Source: Oscillibacter hominis (lineage in GTDB: Bacteria; Bacillota; Clostridia; Oscillospirales; Oscillospiraceae). From it: 64,000 nucleotides of DNA. The stretch spans positions 1,054,001-1,118,000 of the forward strand of contig NZ_CP060490.1 in NCBI RefSeq assembly GCF_014334055.1, read 5' to 3'. The position numbers and the translations under genes are program-made. Below are positions 52,701 through 60,725 of this stretch, piece after piece (within the stretch, counting starts at the first letter, position 1; every line of letters starts with the position of its first letter). The notes beneath the pieces are model-generated. The model was given only the letters and a program-made list of their open reading frames with translations, searched no databases and was not told the DNA's origin.

Positions 52701-53276
52701 GCGGACAGCGAAATCTCCGAGCACGCGGCCCTCCCACCCCGCATCCGCCCCCTGGCGCGGCCCAGGTTCATGGCCGGGGAGTTGACCGCCGCCCAGCGCG
52801 GCACCGCCACTCACCTGGTGCTGCAATATCTAAACTTTGAGGACAGGGATGTGGCAAGTCAGGTGGAGCGCCTGGTCCAGCGCCGTCTGCTCACCAAAGA
52901 GCAGGCCGCGGAGGTGGATTTAGAGGATCTTAAGCGGTTTTTGGACACGCCTCTTGCCCAGCGGATCCGCTCTTCCCCGCGGGTGCTGCGGGAGTACCGC
53001 TTTACCCTTCTGGTGGATGCCCGCCGGTATGGGGCCCTTTCCGACGACCGGATCCTGCTCCAGGGCGTGGTGGACTGCTGCTTTGAGGAGCAGGGGAAGC
53101 TGTATGTGGTGGATTTTAAGACGGATCACGTCTTTGGCGAAAGGCTCATGGAGCGGTCAGGGCAGTACCGGCCCCAGCTGGAGGCTTACAGCGAGGCGCT
53201 GGAGCGGGTGTTGGGGCAGCCGGTGGGCGGAAAATTCCTCTATTTCCTGCCAGCCGGAAGGGAAGTGCCGCTGTAG
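49746..53276 (+). CDS. addA: AddA subunit of the AddAB helicase-nuclease
   Basis: The 1176-aa UvrD-type helicase has Q-motif LTADQAAAVENRGGALLVSA and Walker A AAAGSGKTKV at the N-terminus. Further motifs are VDEYQDTNEVQ near residue 400, GDVKQSIYRFRLADP near 430 and MSIHKSKGLEFPIVLLADL near 765. The C-terminal nuclease shows LYVVDFKTDHV. The ATG at 49746 has GGGGGAGGTGG upstream. It is translationally coupled to addB. Nothing appears broken. Confidence 0.96.
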   Translation: MADIRLTADQAAAVENRGGALLVSAAAGSGKTKVLVERLFRYVTDEHCNVDDFLIITYTRAAAAELRGKIAEELNRRLAESPEDAHLQRQMLRVYQADIKTVDAFCTALLRENAHLLAEEGQKRCLTPDFRVLDENEAALVRQRVLSQVLERFYGGLDGAGELLADTLGAGRDDHNLEELVATLYAKLQSHAYPEAWLQEQEAFWKDPGEDIGATPYAGELLSGVAGKAAYWQQMLTGMLARMGGVPAVEKGYGPGFSAAADALGSLARAAERSWAEAAAAPLEFPRLGSVKAAEGGALKDQAKTLWDTCKKEMAKAVKVLRVSDEEAMEDLRAVAPAMLALLSLTSSFSKAYQQEKLRINATDFSDQEHLALKLLVKPEGGPTELGEQVAGRYREIMVDEYQDTNEVQNCIFAAVSKSGENLFTVGDVKQSIYRFRLADPTIFLRNYQTYLPADQAEEGQERKILLSQNFRSRSEVLDGSNFIFGNIMSPQMGEMAYGAEEALNFGAEYYLPRTDCAVEFHLVDVAMNRGVERPFKRVTAEARAIARRIRRLLEERFPVQEGDALRPCRMEDIVVLMRSPAGRAFELGRALEEQGIPCSADTTGDFFATMEVAVIYNLLQIVDNPRQDVPLISVLRSPLAGFTPDRLAQVRAGTPQGDFYDALCADGGEDCAAFLAELDKLRRSAQDMSLHRLLWHIYNQYNALGIFGAMEGGEERKENLIILFEHARRFESSGYRGVFAFVTQLRRLLEAGKEPETHGKTGSGGIQLMSIHKSKGLEFPIVLLADLSRPFSRMDYQTPVLVHPRLGLGPIRVDLERRIKYPTIARQALESVLRRESKSEEMRILYVAMTRAKEKLILVYSRYGAEKHISSLVPLCSCPARPEAVESCECMGDWLLLPLLCRPEAEPLRCGAEVPLTAGGGAPWEVFLAQGEEYRENSGTALPAAQEDRKELDFDPALLEFEYPYAREVTLPAKLTATQLKGREADSEISEHAALPPRIRPLARPRFMAGELTAAQRGTATHLVLQYLNFEDRDVASQVERLVQRRLLTKEQAAEVDLEDLKRFLDTPLAQRIRSSPRVLREYRFTLLVDARRYGALSDDRILLQGVVDCCFEEQGKLYVVDFKTDHVFGERLMERSGQYRPQLEAYSEALERVLGQPVGGKFLYFLPAGREVPL

Positions 53277-53344
53277 TGCCGGAAAGGCCGTGACGGCCCT
53301 TTGGCCCTGCGGCGACGGATTGTGCAGAAAAAAATGAAAAAAGC

Positions 53345-53373
53345 TTGCAATTCAACTTGTTCGGTGTTATACT
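53345..53373 (+). promoter_or_regulatory. rpmE promoter
   Basis: TTGCAA (53345-53350) and TATACT (53368-53373) are 17 bp apart, about 50 nt before the rpmE start. Confidence 0.75.
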
Positions 53374-53425
53374 GAAAAACGCCTTTATGGAAAGATACTG
53401 ACTATGAAAGAGGTGAACGAGAGCA

Positions 53426-53629
53426 ATGAAGGAAGGAATCCATCCCAATTATCAGCAGACTACGATTACATGCGCCTGCGGTAATGTGATTGAGACAGGT
53501 TCTACTAAGAAGGATATCAAGGTAGAAGTCTGCTCTAAGTGTCACCCCTTCTTTACTGGTAAGCAGAAGCTGGTGGACACCGGCGGACGCGTCGCCAAGT
53601 TCAACAAGAAGTTCGGCCTGGACAAGTGA
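53426..53629 (+). CDS. rpmE: 50S ribosomal protein L31 (zinc form)
   Basis: The 67-aa protein starts [20 protein letters not shown] and has the zinc ligands CAC...CSKC (cysteines near residues 16, 18, 36 and 39), so it is the zinc-binding C+ form. L31 sits at the subunit interface. GGAAGG and its own promoter and terminator make it a single-gene unit. Confidence 0.97.
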   Translation: MKEGIHPNYQQTTITCACGNVIETGSTKKDIKVEVCSKCHPFFTGKQKLVDTGGRVAKFNKKFGLDK

Positions 53630-53633
53630 TCAC

Positions 53634-53668
53634 AAAACCCGTATCCGCTTTGGATACGGGTTTTACTT
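53634..53668 (+). terminator. rpmE terminator
   Basis: AAAACCCGTATCC-gctt-TGGATACGGGTTTT followed by a T-rich tail. Confidence 0.92.
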
Positions 53669-53743
53669 TTTCTATCTTTGCGCATATAATAACTGATGTG
53701 CTCCGCCTAAAGCGCGGAACTGTTCTTAAAAGGGAGTGGAAGC

Positions 53744-54247
53744 ATGCCATTGCACAAAGTGGAGCTGAATGAGGTTTCACCAAAGGTATTGGAGGTATTC
53801 GGCACACAGAACGCGCTGCTGAGCGCCGGCGGAAAGGACGGATGCAACACCATGACCATCGGCTGGTGCGGCTTGGGGCGGCTTTGGAACCTGCCCGCCT
53901 GCACAGTCTATGTCCGTCCGGAGCGCTATACGTTTGAGTTTATGGAGCGGCAGGAGTATTTCACCGTCTCCGTATTTGATATGAGCCACAAGAAGCTGAT
54001 GGGTTATTGCGGCTCAAAAAGCGGCCGGGACACGGACAAGGTGAAAGAGTGCGGCCTCACCGTGCGCTATGGAGCGGGCGACGCGCCGTTTTTTGACGAG
54101 GCGGAGCTGGTCCTGGTGTGCAGGAAGATGTACGCCCAAGACCTGGAACCCTCCTGCGTCCTTGATGAGAGGATCAACCGCTTTTACCAGGGCGAGGGCT
54201 GGCACCGCCTCTATGTGGGCCAGGTGATGGAGGCGTACCAGCGCTGA
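53744..54247 (+). CDS. Flavin reductase-like protein
   Basis: The 167-aa protein resembles the flavin-reductase/FMN-binding split-barrel family: LLSAGGKDGCNTMTIGWCGLGRLWNLPACTVYVRPERYT near the N-terminus and YFTVSVFDMSHKKLMGYCGSKSGRD, the FMN contact region. It probably binds FMN and acts as an NAD(P)H-flavin oxidoreductase or redox sensor. GGGAGTGGAAGC lies before the ATG. Transcription runs on into hflX. Confidence 0.88.
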   Translation: MPLHKVELNEVSPKVLEVFGTQNALLSAGGKDGCNTMTIGWCGLGRLWNLPACTVYVRPERYTFEFMERQEYFTVSVFDMSHKKLMGYCGSKSGRDTDKVKECGLTVRYGAGDAPFFDEAELVLVCRKMYAQDLEPSCVLDERINRFYQGEGWHRLYVGQVMEAYQR

Positions 54248-54278
54248 ACATCCAGATGGAGTAATCAAAGGAGTATAC

Positions 54279-55559
54279 ATGGAACAAACACAAGAGAAAC
54301 GGGATTTGGTGGTGCTGGTGGGCTTGAACTCACCGGTCCTTGGACGGGACGGCACCGCCGACGATTCCAGCATGGAGGAGCTGTCCGCCCTGGTGGAAAC
54401 CGCCGGTGGTGAGGTGACGGCCATCCTCCTTCAGAACCGGGACAAACCGGACCCCCGCACTTTCATCGGGGAGGGGAAAGTGGCGGAGGTACAGCTCTAC
54501 GTGGAGAACACAGAAGCCACCATGGTGATTTTTGACAACGATCTGTCCCCTTCACAAATGCGTGTGCTAACGGGGCTCCTTGGCGTTCAGGTGCTGGACC
54601 GCTGCGGCCTGATTCTGGATATCTTTGCCCAGCGGGCCAAGACCAGGGAGGGCCGCCTTCAGGTGGAGTTGGCCCAGTATCAGTACCTGCTGCCCCGGCT
54701 GGTGGGCATGTGGACCCATCTGGAGCGTCAGGCTGGCACCAGCGGCAAAGGCCCCATCGGCTCCCGCGGCCCCGGTGAAACCCAGCTGGAGACCGACCGC
54801 CGGCACATCCACCGCAAGATCGCCAAACTGCGGGAGGATCTGGAGGAAGTGCGCCGTGTCCGGGGCACCCAGCGGGACCGCCGGCAGAAAAATGAGATTC
54901 CCGTGGTGGCCATAGTGGGCTATACCAACGCCGGTAAATCCACGCTGCTCAACCAGCTGACCGGCGCCGCCATTCCGGCCAACAACCGGCTTTTTGACAC
55001 GTTGGAAACCACCAGCCGCCTGCTGAGCGTCAGCGACACGCTGGACGTGGTGGTCTCCGACACCGTGGGGTTCATCCGCAAGCTGCCCCACCAGCTGGTG
55101 GAAGCCTTCAAGGCCACGCTGGAGGAACTGGAGTACGCGGATTTGCTGCTCCATGTCATCGACGTGTCCAGCCCTGAGTGGCAGCAGCAGACCCAGGTGG
55201 TGGAGGCTCTCATTCACGAGCTGGGGGCGGACCAGCTGCCCAGGATCAACGTATTCAACAAATCCGACCTGGTTGGGGGAGACATCCTGCCCCATGGAGA
55301 GGACATCGTTTCCGTCTCCGCGAAAACAGGGCAGGGGATCGGCGATCTGTTAGCCATGATCGGCAAACGGCTGGACAAGGGCAGCCGACGGGTGACGCTG
55401 CACCTGCCCTACGATAAGGGCGGGCTCCTGGACGCGCTGTACCGGGAGGCAAAAGTGGAACAGGTGGACTACAGCGACACCATTGATGTGACGGCGGTCT
55501 GCACGCCGAAAACGCTGGGGCAGGTGAGCCAATGGATCGAATCGAAACCGCAAGAATGA
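54279..55559 (+). CDS. hflX: HflX ribosome-splitting GTPase
   Basis: The 426-aa protein has the HflX N-terminal domain with FDNDLSPSQMRVLTGLLGVQVLDR, the GKGPIGSRGPGETQLETDRR linker and a G domain with GYTNAGKSTLLNQLTG (G1), DTVGFIRKLP (G3) and NVFNKSDLV (G4). HflX splits stalled 70S ribosomes under stress, and complements the RqcH pathway encoded earlier in the window. It overlaps the next gene by 28 nt. Confidence 0.96.
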   Translation: MEQTQEKRDLVVLVGLNSPVLGRDGTADDSSMEELSALVETAGGEVTAILLQNRDKPDPRTFIGEGKVAEVQLYVENTEATMVIFDNDLSPSQMRVLTGLLGVQVLDRCGLILDIFAQRAKTREGRLQVELAQYQYLLPRLVGMWTHLERQAGTSGKGPIGSRGPGETQLETDRRHIHRKIAKLREDLEEVRRVRGTQRDRRQKNEIPVVAIVGYTNAGKSTLLNQLTGAAIPANNRLFDTLETTSRLLSVSDTLDVVVSDTVGFIRKLPHQLVEAFKATLEELEYADLLLHVIDVSSPEWQQQTQVVEALIHELGADQLPRINVFNKSDLVGGDILPHGEDIVSVSAKTGQGIGDLLAMIGKRLDKGSRRVTLHLPYDKGGLLDALYREAKVEQVDYSDTIDVTAVCTPKTLGQVSQWIESKPQE

Positions 55560-56083
55560 TCCTGCGTCCCTTCCGGGAGACGGACGCCGCAGATGTATAC
55601 GACTATGCAAAGGACCCCCGGGTGGGGCCGGCGGCTGGCTGGCCGCCCCACAGGGGTGAGGCGGAGAGTCTGGAGATCATCCGCACGGTGTTTGCCGCGC
55701 CCGGCGTGGCCGCCATTGAGCTGAAGGGAACGGGGCGGGTCATCGGCTCCGTCGGCTTCACGGACATCCATTACGGCGTGTTGGAACAGCCGGACGACGA
55801 GATCGGCTACGCCCTGCACCCGGAGTATTGGGGACGCGGGCTGATTCCGGAAGCGGTCCGCGCTATACTGGAGTACGGCTTTACAGCAATGGGGCTTCAG
55901 ACCATCTGGTGCTGTCACTATCAGGAGAATCTAAAGTCCCAGCGGGTGATTGAAAAGTGCGGCTTTCGCTACCGTTACTGCGCCCAGGCCAATGTGGAAC
56001 TGCTGCATGAGAAGCGGATGTGCCTGCACTATGCGCTGACAAAGGAGGAGTGGAAACGTGGAATCCTATCTGGTGCCCTTTGA
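55532..56083 (+). CDS. GNAT family N-acetyltransferase (RimJ/RimL-like)
   Basis: The 183-aa protein starts MDRIETARMILRPFRETDAADVYDYAKDP, typical of RimJ/RimL-like acetyltransferases, and has the acetyl-CoA loop region EIGYALHPEYWGRGLIPEAV near residue 90. The substrate is unknown: ribosomal protein N-termini or small amines are possible. Its start lies inside hflX and its end overlaps the YigZ gene by 26 nt. Confidence 0.92.
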   Translation: MDRIETARMILRPFRETDAADVYDYAKDPRVGPAAGWPPHRGEAESLEIIRTVFAAPGVAAIELKGTGRVIGSVGFTDIHYGVLEQPDDEIGYALHPEYWGRGLIPEAVRAILEYGFTAMGLQTIWCCHYQENLKSQRVIEKCGFRYRYCAQANVELLHEKRMCLHYALTKEEWKRGILSGAL

Positions 56084-56696
56084 GACGGCGGAGAGTGAAT
56101 TCGTGGAAAAGCGTTCCCGCTTCATCGGCAAGGTCTGGCGGGTGGAGTCCGAGGAGGAGGCCCGCGCCAGGATTGAAGAGACAAAAAAACATCATTATGA
56201 TGCCCGTCACAACTGCTGGTGCTACCTGCTGCGGGATCGAAACGTGCTGCGCTACAGCGACGACGGAGAGCCCCAGGGCACGGCGGGGCAGCCCATGCTG
56301 AACGTGTTCCAGCGCGAGGGCGTTTACAATGCATGCTGCGTGGTGACCCGCTATTTCGGCGGCGTGCTCCTGGGCGCCGGGGGTCTGACCCGGGCCTATG
56401 CCAAAGGGGCGAAGGACGCGCTGAATGCAGCCGGCGTCTGCCGGATGAGCCTTTGGACCCAGTGGGAGATTCCCTGCAGCTACCCGCTTTTTGAGCAGGT
56501 GAAAATAGAGATGGAAGGGGCGTCCGGCCATCTGATGGATGCGGAATACGGTGCAGAAATCCTGATCCACGGCGCTTTTCCCGACGGAATGGCCGGGCGG
56601 TTCCAGGACCGGCTGACCGAACTCTCCGCCGGGCAGCTCACCATGCGCCCTCTGGGGCAGGTCTTCCAGCCCGGTCCCCGGGAAGAAGCAAAATAA
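56058..56696 (+). CDS. YigZ/IMPACT family protein
   Basis: The 212-aa protein starts at GTG 56058 (ESYLVPFETAESEFVEKRSRFIG) and carries the family motif HHYDARHNCWCYLL, then YSDDGEPQGTAGQPML and VVTRYFGGVLLGAGGLTRAY. The IMPACT family is linked to translation control; the bacterial role is not established. With hflX and the GNAT gene it forms a tightly overlapped operon, closed by the terminator at 56706-56733. Confidence 0.94.
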   Translation: MESYLVPFETAESEFVEKRSRFIGKVWRVESEEEARARIEETKKHHYDARHNCWCYLLRDRNVLRYSDDGEPQGTAGQPMLNVFQREGVYNACCVVTRYFGGVLLGAGGLTRAYAKGAKDALNAAGVCRMSLWTQWEIPCSYPLFEQVKIEMEGASGHLMDAEYGAEILIHGAFPDGMAGRFQDRLTELSAGQLTMRPLGQVFQPGPREEAK

Positions 56697-56703
56697 CAAT
56701 ACA

Positions 56704-56735
56704 TCGATCCGGCAGCCTGCGCTGCCGGATTTTCA
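56704..56735 (+). terminator. Intrinsic terminator
   Basis: ATCCGGCAGC-ctgc-GCTGCCGGATTTTC after the YigZ gene. Confidence 0.9.
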
Positions 56736-56861
56736 TATAGTTCAGGCTGTGGAGTCTGCCGGACGGTTATCAAGCCATTGACAAATGAATCGCGTTGTAG
56801 TAAGTTAGTTAAGCTGATTTAATTAAAATCAATAAAGTATTGTAGATTGGGAGTTGGAAAT

Positions 56862-57305
56862 ATGACCGGTTTGGCCCGGAGTGTAGATGAATTCTACTAC
56901 CATATGGCCCTTTATGAGCTGCGGATGATGAACGGAGCGGACTTTTTCAATGGGCTTTCCTACAACAGCCTCCTGTACCTCAACGTGATCTGGATGACAG
57001 AAGAATGCACGGTGAGCAAAATCGCGGATACGCTGGGGGTGACAAAGCCGGCCGTCACCTTGAAGATCAACGAACTGGCGCGGACGGAGGCCATTGTAAA
57101 AACCCGGAGCGAAAAGGACAGAAGGGTATATTACATCAGGCTGAGCCCCCGGATGGAGGCGCTTTTTGCCAACTATGACCGAGTGTTTGACCACATTGAG
57201 ACGGCATTGAAAAATCAGTACGCGGAAGAGCAGCTTTCGCTGTTTGAAGAGATTCTGCGTACCATTTCGGAAATTGAATGGAGCAAAGATTCAAATGAAC
57301 AATGA
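56862..57305 (+). CDS. MarR family regulator
   Basis: The 147-aa protein (MTGLARSVDEFYYHMALYEL) has a winged helix with CTVSKIADTLGVTKPAVTLKINELARTEAIVKTRSEKDRRVYYIRLS. It probably represses its own operon, including the MATE exporter whose start lies 10 nt inside its end. ATG 56862 follows GGGAGTTGGA. A TTGACA box lies at 56778-56783 upstream; the AT-rich stretch 56800-56835 is a likely operator. Confidence 0.9.
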   Translation: MTGLARSVDEFYYHMALYELRMMNGADFFNGLSYNSLLYLNVIWMTEECTVSKIADTLGVTKPAVTLKINELARTEAIVKTRSEKDRRVYYIRLSPRMEALFANYDRVFDHIETALKNQYAEEQLSLFEEILRTISEIEWSKDSNEQ

Positions 57306-58629
57306 GCTGGGGCGGGAGATTACGCTCCCCTCCATTTTAAAATTCACCTTCCCCTCCATCCTGACCATGGTGGTGATGTCTCTCTATACGGTGGTGGACG
57401 GCACCTTTGTCTCACGCTTGGTGGGAACCAACGCGTTCTCTGCGGTAAATATCGTCTACCCGCTTTTGAGCGTCACCATCGGCCTGGGCACCATGTTTGG
57501 GACCGGGCTGACGGCCGTCGTCTCCCGAAAATTAGGGGAGGGGAAAGAGGAGGAGGCGCGGCAGGACCTGACCTTCGTCCTTCTGACCACAATCCTCCTT
57601 GGCGTGGCGGTGACGCTGGTATGCTTTTTCTGTTTGGAGGACATCATCCGGGCGCTGGGCGCCAATGACGAGATTTTCCAGGATTGCCGGGACTATGCCT
57701 TTCCGCTGGTCTTTTTCTTTGGGGCCAATATTTTGCAGCTTCAGTTTCAGACCCTCTATGTGGCCTGCGGAAAGCCCTACATCGGCCTTGCGACCACTGT
57801 GCTGGGCGGGCTTGCCAATGTGGCGCTGGACTATCTCTTCATCGCCAGGTTCCATATGGGAGTCGCCGGAGCCGCCATTGCAACGGGCATCGGGTACGCC
57901 TTACCGACGGTGTACGGCCTGGCGTATTTTGCCTGCAACCGCAAGGGGGCGCTCTACTTTGTCAAACCCAAGGCGGATTTCCGCCTTCTGCTCCATACCA
58001 TGGTCAACGGCTCCTCGGAGATGGTCAATAATCTCTCCACCAGCGTCACCACATTTTTGTTCAACATCATCATGATGCGGATGTTGGGGCAGGACGGCGT
58101 GGCGGCAGTCTCCATTTTGCTTTATCTGGACTTTGTGCTCATTGCCATTGCCCTGGGGTATTCCCTTGGCGTGGCACCTCTGTTTTCTTATAATTACGGC
58201 AGCGGGGAGGAAGAGAAGCTGAAGCGCCTCTTCCGGATGAGCACCCGGTTCTCCTTTGCAGTGGGAGCAGTGATGTCCGCCGGCACATTCCTGTTCGCAA
58301 AACACCTGGCGGGGATTTTTACCCATCAGGGGACGCCGGTCTATGAGTTGGCGGTATCCGGCCTGGGAATTTACGCGCTGAGCTATCTCTTCAAAGGCTA
58401 TAATGTCTTTGCGTCCGCCCTGTTTACAGCGTTTGGCGACGGGAGGACCTCCGCAATATTATCCTTTCTTCGTACGTTTGTTTTTTTGAGCGCATCGCTT
58501 CTGGGGCTCTCATCCCTTTTCGGCGTGGAGGGCGTCTGGTTTGCCACGCCGGTGGCGGAGCTTTTGTCGTTGGCCCTGTCCCTCTTTTATCTCATTCGCT
58601 GCCGCCGGCGCTATGGCTACTGGAAGTAA
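57295..58629 (+). CDS. MATE family multidrug efflux transporter
   Basis: The 444-aa protein has about twelve membrane segments and MATE features: LPSILKFTFPSILTMVVMSLYTVVDGTFVSRLVG at the N-terminus and VAPLFSYNYGSGEEEKLKRLFR near residue 300. It exports cationic drugs using an ion gradient. The gene overlaps the MarR regulator, a regulator-pump pair. The terminator at 58641-58670 follows. Confidence 0.95.
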   Translation: MNNELGREITLPSILKFTFPSILTMVVMSLYTVVDGTFVSRLVGTNAFSAVNIVYPLLSVTIGLGTMFGTGLTAVVSRKLGEGKEEEARQDLTFVLLTTILLGVAVTLVCFFCLEDIIRALGANDEIFQDCRDYAFPLVFFFGANILQLQFQTLYVACGKPYIGLATTVLGGLANVALDYLFIARFHMGVAGAAIATGIGYALPTVYGLAYFACNRKGALYFVKPKADFRLLLHTMVNGSSEMVNNLSTSVTTFLFNIIMMRMLGQDGVAAVSILLYLDFVLIAIALGYSLGVAPLFSYNYGSGEEEKLKRLFRMSTRFSFAVGAVMSAGTFLFAKHLAGIFTHQGTPVYELAVSGLGIYALSYLFKGYNVFASALFTAFGDGRTSAILSFLRTFVFLSASLLGLSSLFGVEGVWFATPVAELLSLALSLFYLIRCRRRYGYWK

Positions 58630-58640
58630 GCGGGAACAAA

Positions 58641-58672
58641 TAAAGCGGCGGGAATCTCCCGCCGCTTTTCCT
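58641..58672. terminator. Bidirectional terminator
   Basis: AAGCGGCGGGA-atc-TCCCGCCGCTTTTCC lies between the convergent MATE and coiled-coil genes. Confidence 0.9.
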
Positions 58673-58692
58673 ATCCTGATTCAAAAAAGGCT

Positions 58693-59301
58693 TCAGCCGT
58701 TCAGTGTTTCCTCCAGGGCCCTCAGATCCACACCCAGCTTGTCAAAAGAGACAGGCAGTTGGGAGATGCTGACCTCAATCTTGCGCATCTCTCCGGTGAC
58801 ATGGGCGGAGGCGGTTTCAAAGGTGGAGGTGAGCGCCCAGTACTGCTGCTTGCACTGCTGCAGCAGCTGGTTGAGCCGTTCGTTTGTGGCGGCCTCCAGT
58901 TCATCGGCGCGCTTGCGGGCCTCGCATTCGATGTTGCCGATGTGCTCCTTTGCCTTTTGATAGGAGTCCGCCTGAGGCTTCAGCTCCTGCACCTGGGCAA
59001 GGAGGGCGTCGCGCTCCGGCTTCAGGGCGTCCAACTCACGCTTCAGGGCATCCCTGGCCGCGGACTGCGTTTCCAGTTCCTCTTTCAGACGGGTGCATTC
59101 CAAACGGCAGCTCTCCGCCTCCTGACGCAGGGCCTCCAACTGGGTCTGTGCGGCGGTCTGCTCGGTCCGCAGAGCTTCGTTTTCCTGCTGCAGGGCTTCC
59201 ATGGCGGCTGTAGTTTCCTGAGAGGTCTTTTCAATATAGCTGATAACGTCCTGACGGTCAAACCCGCCGAACATCACACTTTTAAATGTATTGCTTTCCA
59301 T
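58693..59301 (-). CDS. DivIVA/GpsB-like coiled-coil protein
   Basis: The 202-aa protein starts MESNTFKSVMFGGFDRQDVISYIEKTSQE, which fits the DivIVA-type membrane-binding start (a short N-terminal segment then FxRxDVxxYI). Heptad-rich coiled coil follows over residues 30-160 (EALRTEQTAAQTQLEALRQE). Such proteins mark negatively curved membrane at poles and septa and recruit division or sporulation factors. The ATG at 59301 is chosen by the conserved start; upstream extension lacks a ribosome site. Confidence 0.85.
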   Translation of the reverse strand: MESNTFKSVMFGGFDRQDVISYIEKTSQETTAAMEALQQENEALRTEQTAAQTQLEALRQEAESCRLECTRLKEELETQSAARDALKRELDALKPERDALLAQVQELKPQADSYQKAKEHIGNIECEARKRADELEAATNERLNQLLQQCKQQYWALTSTFETASAHVTGEMRKIEVSISQLPVSFDKLGVDLRALEETLNG

Positions 59302-59522
59302 TGACCCACCGCTTTCTGTGTAAATATAATCATATCTTATCATAAAAGGGAAAGGTTTACAATACTTTGCTTTACCGGGTGTGAAAAGGGCGTGGGATTT
59401 ATTGATCAAGCGCACGTCGGCCTTGCCGATTAAAGGGAGCAAGAAAATTGAAAAAACTATGAAAAAACTCTTGCATATTCAAGAGGCATGTGGTAATATA
59501 ATTAAGCTGTCTGTGAGGACAA

Positions 59523-59599
59523 GCGCCGTTAGCTCAGCTGGATAGAGCGTCTGGCTACGGACCAGAAGGCCGGGGGTTCGAATCCCTCACGGCGTACCA
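59523..59599 (+). tRNA. tRNA-Arg (ACG)
   Basis: A full 77-nt cloverleaf: acceptor GCGCCGT/ACGGCGT, D arm AGCTCAGCTGGATAGAGC, anticodon arm TCTGG-CTACGGA-CCAGA (anticodon ACG, read as ICG) and T arm GGGGG-TTCGAAT-CCCTC, with encoded CCA. Confidence 0.97.
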
Positions 59600-59641
59600 A
59601 AAAGCCGCTTAGAGCCGCAAGGCTTTGAGCGGTTTTTTGTT
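59600..59641 (+). terminator. tRNA-Arg terminator
   Basis: AAGCCGCTTAGAGCC-gcaa-GGCTTTGAGCGG with a T run directly after the tRNA. Confidence 0.88.
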
Positions 59642-59677
59642 TTACTGAGAACATATTTAGTTATGGTGTACTATTTT

Positions 59678-59715
59678 GAAAGCCCCTGGAGAGAGTACTC
59701 TCTCCAGGGGCTTTC
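59678..59715. repeat. Perfect 38-bp palindrome, left border of an HTH/Spo0A-C island
   Basis: The arms of 19 bp (GAAAGCCCCTGGAGAGAGT) meet at position 59696/59697 with no loop and no mismatch. It could act as a bidirectional terminator but is longer and more perfect than needed. A similarly built palindrome lies at 61091. Confidence 0.88.
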
Positions 59716-59868
59716 CCATTGTCATGAACATTTGAGGAGCGGAAAAAGAGCATTTTTCCCATTTTTGAAAAATAACTTTCTGTTTGCAGAATATTCGCAC
59801 AATTTTGCGAAAAATCTGTGGTACTGTCAAAAAAATGCAGGATATTACCACAGAAAGAGAGAAAAAAA

Positions 59869-60162
59869 GTGAAAATATTTGCATATCACGGGATGAAAAA
59901 TGTGTCGGGGTCCCGCATCCGCCAGGCAAGAAGGGCGCTGAAACTGTCGCAGACAGAGCTGGCGGCCCAGCTGCAGGTCCGAGGGGTGGTCCTTGAGCGG
60001 GATACCATCAGCAGGATGGAGATTGGGGACCGGATTGTAGCGGATTATGAGCTGCGCACGATGGCGGAAATCCTGAAGGTGGATGTGGCGTGGCTTCTCA
60101 ATGTGGAAGAAGGGGAGGAACAGTGGGTGGGCCAGGCCGGCGAGCGGCCCGACGCCTATTGA
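59869..60162 (+). CDS. XRE family helix-turn-helix protein
   Basis: The protein of about 97 aa has a Cro/CI HTH: SGSRIRQARRALKLSQTELAAQLQVRG...ERDTISRMEIGDRIVADYELRTMAEILKVDVAWLL. The start is uncertain: GTG 59869 after AAAGAGAGAAA, or ATG 59893 (MKNVSGSRIRQ). The island has lower-scoring ribosome sites than its neighbours, in line with acquired DNA. Confidence 0.82.
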   Translation: MKIFAYHGMKNVSGSRIRQARRALKLSQTELAAQLQVRGVVLERDTISRMEIGDRIVADYELRTMAEILKVDVAWLLNVEEGEEQWVGQAGERPDAY

Positions 60163-60455
60163 TCTTGTGTGAACAAGAGGGGGGATGCCATGTTATCCAC
60201 GCGGCTGCAAGATGCGGGAAGGGGTGCAGGTGAAAGAAAGAGAGGTCATATGTCAACTATTGGGATGGGAATGAACCAGTGCTGCCCGGAGGAAATCAGG
60301 TGGGCTTCAGGAACAGCCATTGACAGACTGCCCCACGGAATTGCGGGAGGAAAAACGTACATATTAGGCTGTTGACTGAGGCATACCTCATAGCGGCGTG
60401 AGCCGGCGTTAGGTAAAATTTTCCTATATTCTGTCGAATTGGGGAGGTTTTGCTG
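60163..60455 (+). promoter_or_regulatory. Intergenic region with possible promoter and 0A box
   Basis: A 68-codon frame here (60169-60375) lacks a convincing start or domain, so I treat the region as regulatory. TATATT (60425-60430) can be a -10 box. TGTCGAA (60432-60438), matching the core Spo0A-box sequence, lies just 3' of it, before GGGGAGG and the ATG at 60456. A 7-bp match can occur by chance. Confidence 0.4.
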
Positions 60456-60725
60456 ATGCGTCAATATAAAACACTGCTTCAGGTATTTCTCCGCAACTCG
60501 ATCTATACCTACCGCAAGGAGAAGGGATACAGCCAGGAACGGATGGCGGAACTGCTGCACATCTCGCCCCGGTCCTACATTGACCAGGAGCATGGCAAGT
60601 ACAGCTTCTCGGCCCTCTCCGTGATCTTTTTCCTGATCTCAATCCCGGAGGAGCTGGTATTGAGTCTTTTGCGCGCATTCAAGAAGCTTGTGCAAGAGGA
60701 GGAAGAGCATGGAGACGTGGCATGA
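60456..60725 (+). CDS. Helix-turn-helix protein paired with the Spo0A-C protein
   Basis: The 89-aa protein (MRQYKTLLQVFLRNSIYTYR) has an XRE-like HTH: KEKGYSQERMAELLHISPRSYIDQEHGKYSFSALSVIFFLISI. GGGGAGG lies 8 nt before the ATG. Its end overlaps the next gene by 17 nt, so the two are translated together and probably work together as regulators. Confidence 0.82.
   Translation: MRQYKTLLQVFLRNSIYTYRKEKGYSQERMAELLHISPRSYIDQEHGKYSFSALSVIFFLISIPEELVLSLLRAFKKLVQEEEEHGDVA

Noticed and set aside
60169-60375. 68-codon open frame in the Spo0A-C island
   Set aside because: Poor ribosome site, no domain and odd composition; more likely leader or intergenic DNA.
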